From assembly GCA_005885085.1 (NCBI GenBank), contig VAXY01000084.1:1-8856 (forward strand): a stretch of DNA of 8,856 bases, read 5' to 3'. Below, piece by piece: positions 6,790 to 8,856 of the stretch. Position numbers and translations under genes: made by a program. The stretch is from Actinomycetota bacterium (GTDB lineage: Bacteria; Actinomycetota; Thermoleophilia; Gaiellales; Gaiellaceae). Under the pieces are notes generated by a model, which saw nothing but the letters and a program-made list of their open reading frames with translations, did no database searches and had not been told where the DNA came from. Position 1 is the first letter of the stretch; every line of letters starts with the position of its first letter.

Positions 6790-7871
6790 ATGACCTGAGG
6801 CTCGGGCATGAGCCGTCCCTCTGCAAAGCGTCCGGCGTCGAGCACGCCGAGGGCCGCGTCTTCGCGCTTCTCGCTCACAGACTCGGCGATGATCCGTCCG
6901 ACCGCCGGCGCCAGCATGAACCCGTGGCCGCTGAAGCCCGCGGCGACCCAGACGCGGTCGCGAACGCGACCGAGGATCCCCTGGTGGTCCGGCGTCATGT
7001 CGTAGACGCCGGGGACAAGCGCCGGCAGTGCGACGTACACAAGTTGCGGAAGCAACTCTTCGAACGCGCTGCGCACGTTCGCCCGTCCGCCCTCATCATT
7101 CTCCCGCGCGCCGAGGTCACTCGCGAGCACGCGGCCGTCGCCCAGCTGCTTTGCAGCAAAGCGTCGTTCAGGTGAGACGATCAGGGGCTCGAGCAGCCGC
7201 TCTCGGATCGGCTCGCTGAAGAAGAGGAAGCGCGTCTGCGCGCTAATCGGCAGCTCGGGCAGCAGAGCGGGCGTGTCAACACCAGTTGCGACCACGACCG
7301 CATCGGCCTGCAGTTCGTCACCTGATGCAAGGCGAACGGCGCCGTCGTCGCGGATCTCGACCACTTCGCCGATCTGCACGTCGGCCAAAGCACCGAAGGC
7401 CTCGACCAGCGACTGCGGCCGGTCGAAGTAGCCGTCCTCCGGCCCCCAGGCACCGCCGACAACGCCTGCAACCTCGAGACCTGGGACGAGCTCGGCCGCC
7501 TCGGCCGGCCCGACGATCCGCGAGCGAATGCCGAGCTCGTTCTGGAGAGCGACGTTCTCTCGCATCCGCGCAAACACACGGTCGGAATGCGCGAGGAAGA
7601 GATAACCGCAGGCGCGGAAGCCCGGATCGACCCTCATGGAAAGCAGTTCTGGTGCGTCGGCGTAAAAACGCATCGACTCGCGTGCGAGCAGGCAGTTGAC
7701 GCGCGTGCCCCACTGTTGCCGGACGCCGCCCGGCTGGACGCCGGAGGCTCCCGCGCCGATCCCGGCGCGGTCGAGCACCGTCACCGAGGCGCCGCGCTGC
7801 GCGAGGTGGAATGCGATCGAGAGCCCGACGACGCCCGCGCCGACGACCACGACGTCAGGCCTCGTCCGCAT
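6786..7871 (-). CDS. DAO-family FAD-dependent oxidoreductase (sarcosine/glycine/D-amino acid oxidase-like)
   Basis: A 361-residue flavoprotein of the DAO superfamily, complete length. It begins with the Rossmann dinucleotide fold DVVVVGAGVVGLSIAFHLA (6-24; GxGxxG at 11-16) ending at Asp34, which binds the adenosine ribose. Next are the flavin-contacting AGIGAGASGVQPGGVRQQW (36-54) and VVVATGVDT (192-200), a DMTPDHQGILGR segment (291-302) and the C-terminal AAGFSGHGFMLAPAVGRIIA (310-329). The layout is closest to the sarcosine oxidase beta/glycine oxidase group. No cysteine for covalent flavin is seen in the usual C-terminal place. Such enzymes oxidise an amine or N-methyl amino acid to an imine plus H2O2 or reduced carrier. 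The ATG at 7871 gives a glycine-loop position right for the family; there is no Shine-Dalgarno site, only a -10-like TAAGCT seven bases away. Confidence 0.88.
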   Translation of the reverse strand: MRTRPDVVVVGAGVVGLSIAFHLAQRGASVTVLDRAGIGAGASGVQPGGVRQQWGTRVNCLLARESMRFYADAPELLSMRVDPGFRACGYLFLAHSDRVFARMRENVALQNELGIRSRIVGPAEAAELVPGLEVAGVVGGAWGPEDGYFDRPQSLVEAFGALADVQIGEVVEIRDDGAVRLASGDELQADAVVVATGVDTPALLPELPISAQTRFLFFSEPIRERLLEPLIVSPERRFAAKQLGDGRVLASDLGARENDEGGRANVRSAFEELLPQLVYVALPALVPGVYDMTPDHQGILGRVRDRVWVAAGFSGHGFMLAPAVGRIIAESVSEKREDAALGVLDAGRFAEGRLMPEPQVI

Positions 7872-7878
7872 GCCGCCG

Positions 7879-7888
7879 AGCTTAGACT
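7879..7888. promoter_or_regulatory. Overlapping divergent -10 elements (predicted leaderless)
   Basis: The 25-base gap between the ATG at 7871 (minus) and the GTG at 7897 (plus) holds TAAGCT on the minus strand (7884-7879), seven bases before the ATG, and TAGACT on the plus strand (7883-7888), eight bases before the GTG. Both fit TANNNT, and they share two bases (7883-7884). With no Shine-Dalgarno site on either side, the arrangement fits leaderless transcripts starting at or near the start codons. The -35 regions would fall inside the opposite gene. Confidence 0.45.
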
Positions 7889-7896
7889 CGCCCGCG

Positions 7897-8064
7897 GTGT
7901 TCGACTACGCGAAGCGGCAGCGGAGCCTGGCGCAGCGGATGGAGGCGGAGGCCGCCGACGTGCTCTTCCTCGGGCCGTCGGCGGACCTCGAGTACTGCCG
8001 CATGGTTGGCGTATCCGTCCACGATCGGCTCCAACAGAGAACCAGGCAGCTCGTGCGTCGGTAG
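7897..8064 (+). pseudogene. Truncated N-terminal fragment of an M24 peptidase (creatinase/aminopeptidase P type)
   Basis: From the GTG at 7897, the frame gives FDYAKRQRSLAQRMEAEAAD, then VLFLGPSADLEY. This is the start of the creatinase N-terminal domain seen in Xaa-Pro peptidase/creatinase-like M24 proteins, where ADLEYLTG normally leads into several hundred further residues. Similarity stops after about residue 34 (near 8000). The rest, to the stop at 8062-8064 (55 residues in all), is unlike the family, and I found no continuation in the other two plus frames. The catalytic pita-bread domain is absent. The head-to-head position with the DAO flavoprotein suggests the intact gene was once a partner. 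It could instead be a short expressed leftover; a recent rearrangement or an assembly join is possible. Confidence 0.6.
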
Positions 8065-8121
8065 AGCGGCGAGTAGACGGTCCTCCTAAACCCTGTCCCG
8101 GGTCGGTCAACCGCCTGGTCG
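8040..8121 (+). other. Degenerate tRNA-like fold, possibly a tRNA-Arg(CCU) relic
   Basis: Features of a cloverleaf are recognisable. ACCAGG (8041-8046) pairs with CCTGGT (8114-8119) as an acceptor stem. A D arm GCTC...GAGC (8049-8052 with 8064-8067) contains the conserved GGTA before GAGC. An anticodon-loop-like CTCCTAA (8083-8089) is flanked by GGT and ACC. A weak T-stem-like CGGGT/AACCG pairs at 8099-8103 and 8109-8113. Against function: the TTCGA T-loop is missing, the anticodon stem is irregular, and the middle is about eight bases too long. It overlaps the end of the M24 fragment frame. Confidence 0.3.
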
Positions 8122-8425
8122 CACACCAGAAGGCACAGACCGTCCTCGATTTGCTCAGGTTGTCTCTTTTCGTCGCGCCGCAAGTAGAACGGGTCGAGTA
8201 CTACAGTTCTCATGCATCACTGGCGCGTGCGAAGTCGTGGACTGCTTAATTTGCAGGCTCTTCCCACGCGAGTCTCGGTTAGCTGAACCGGGGCTCGGAT
8301 CGGCTGTCTGTCCTGAGCTAAGTCCGTCCTAGAGGTGCTGGGTGGGCGCCAGAGTGGATCTTTTCAACGCCAAGTCCTGCGAACCCGAGGGCCCACAGCA
8401 ATCCCAAGAGCGGCACAATGGTTCG
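8122..8425. other. Region with no recognisable gene
   Basis: About 300 bases separate the M24/tRNA-like remnants from the end of the minus-strand nucleotidyltransferase-like gene. Frames here are short and give no family I know. G+C is visibly lower than in the liv block around 8150-8280, with runs such as TTGTCTCTTTT. A small inverted repeat CGGTT-AGCTG-AACCG lies at 8276-8290. No promoter, complete RNA or insertion-sequence end was recognised. It looks like decayed or inserted DNA. Confidence 0.35.
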
Positions 8426-8856
8426 TTACGCCGCGTCGCGAAAGCCAGTGAGAAACACGCGCACAGTGGCGACGGCCTCCTGCCGGAGCCGAGCTCTGTT
8501 CTCCTCGTCGTCCGGTTCGGCAAGAAAGAGGGCGTAGGCGCTTGGACCGTCTTGTTGAGCGTCACGGAATCTCTCGTCCAGAATCCGCACAGCCTCCTCG
8601 ACCTGTTCACGTTTGGCGACCGGGCTCGTGGCGCACGTGCCCCCTACCGCGCGTGGACCGCCCTCATGGTTGAAGAGGGTGAAGACAAGGTCATATGCAT
8701 CCTTGTTTTCGTGTCGGTCCTGGAACGCAAGGATCTTGAGTACTACGTAGGGCAGCACGTTGGCCACCCGCACGGCGACTCGAGAGAGGCTTCCGCCGTC
8801 AAGGCGCTCCGCCTCGATGTCGCGTTCGACAAAGTCGTCGCGGACCAAGTGTGCAC
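8426..8856 (-). CDS. AbiEii-like nucleotidyltransferase-family protein, C-terminal part (partial)
   Basis: The frame stays open to the right edge, so the true start is outside the window. An internal TTG at 8848 is the first start codon available here and gives 140 residues. The segment LPYVVLKILAFQDRHENKDAYDLVFTL carries the K...A...R.E.KDAYDL pattern found in the C-terminal half of AbiEii/AbiGii-type and related putative nucleotidyltransferases, where it follows the catalytic NTase domain. A helical tail follows (EQVEEAVRILDERFRDAQQ, then LRQEAVATVRVFLTGF). The catalytic GS...D.D motif would lie off the edge, so toxin activity cannot be judged. In AbiE modules an antitoxin gene (abiEi) would be expected further upstream, beyond 8856. 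Many relatives are solitary and uncharacterised. Confidence 0.55.
   Translation of the reverse strand, partial: AHLVRDDFVERDIEAERLDGGSLSRVAVRVANVLPYVVLKILAFQDRHENKDAYDLVFTLFNHEGGPRAVGGTCATSPVAKREQVEEAVRILDERFRDAQQDGPSAYALFLAEPDDEENRARLRQEAVATVRVFLTGFRDAA

Noticed and set aside
7905..8213. Minus-strand frame of 102 codons in the decayed region
   Set aside because: It resembles no family I know, has no ribosome binding site and overlaps the recognisable M24 start on the other strand.

Overview
The window is high-GC DNA (about two thirds G+C by eye) with GTG and TTG starts, 1-4 base gene overlaps and almost no space between genes. Gene content and protein style (LivHMGF, a deazaflavin-type LLM oxidoreductase, a DAO-family flavoprotein, an M24 peptidase relic) suggest an actinobacterium, possibly of the Thermoleophilia (Gaiellales/Solirubrobacterales) type. 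That placement is inference from protein character, not a database match.

Layout. Positions 1-388 hold the end of an unidentified reading frame, the 3' half of a tRNA gene on the minus strand, and no intact gene. Positions 389-3775 are a complete branched-chain-amino-acid-type ABC importer operon, livH-livM-livG-livF. Its two permeases and two ATPases are joined by three successive 4-base start/stop overlaps. Convergent to it on the minus strand are livK (substrate-binding protein, 5369-4089) and a RidA-family gene (4089-3700), overlapping by one base. The ridA and livF ends overlap tail to tail by 76 bases. Divergent from livK is a two-gene plus-strand unit: a small TIGR04076-type protein and an LLM-class flavin/F420-dependent oxidoreductase, joined by a GTGA overlap. 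The oxidoreductase abuts, tail to tail, a minus-strand DAO-family FAD oxidoreductase (7871-6786). This flavoprotein shares a 25-base divergent intergenic gap with a broken N-terminal fragment of an M24 (creatinase/aminopeptidase P) gene.

From about 8005 to 8425 the sequence looks like decayed or recombined DNA, including a degenerate tRNA-like fold at 8040-8121. The right edge carries the C-terminal part of an AbiEii-like nucleotidyltransferase-family protein on the minus strand.

Functionally, the core reads as uptake and oxidative breakdown of an amino acid or amino-acid derivative. LivK captures the substrate and LivHMGF imports it. The DAO flavoprotein could oxidise an amine or N-methyl amino acid, and the Rid protein could act on reactive imine or enamine by-products, although it lacks the usual arginine. 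The M24 fragment hints that a hydrolase once sat beside the oxidase. I see no clear new defence or mobile system. The most unusual points are the overlapping back-to-back -10 elements at 7879-7888, the tRNA relics at both flanks, the truncated M24 gene, and the arginine-less Rid protein tied to a binding protein.
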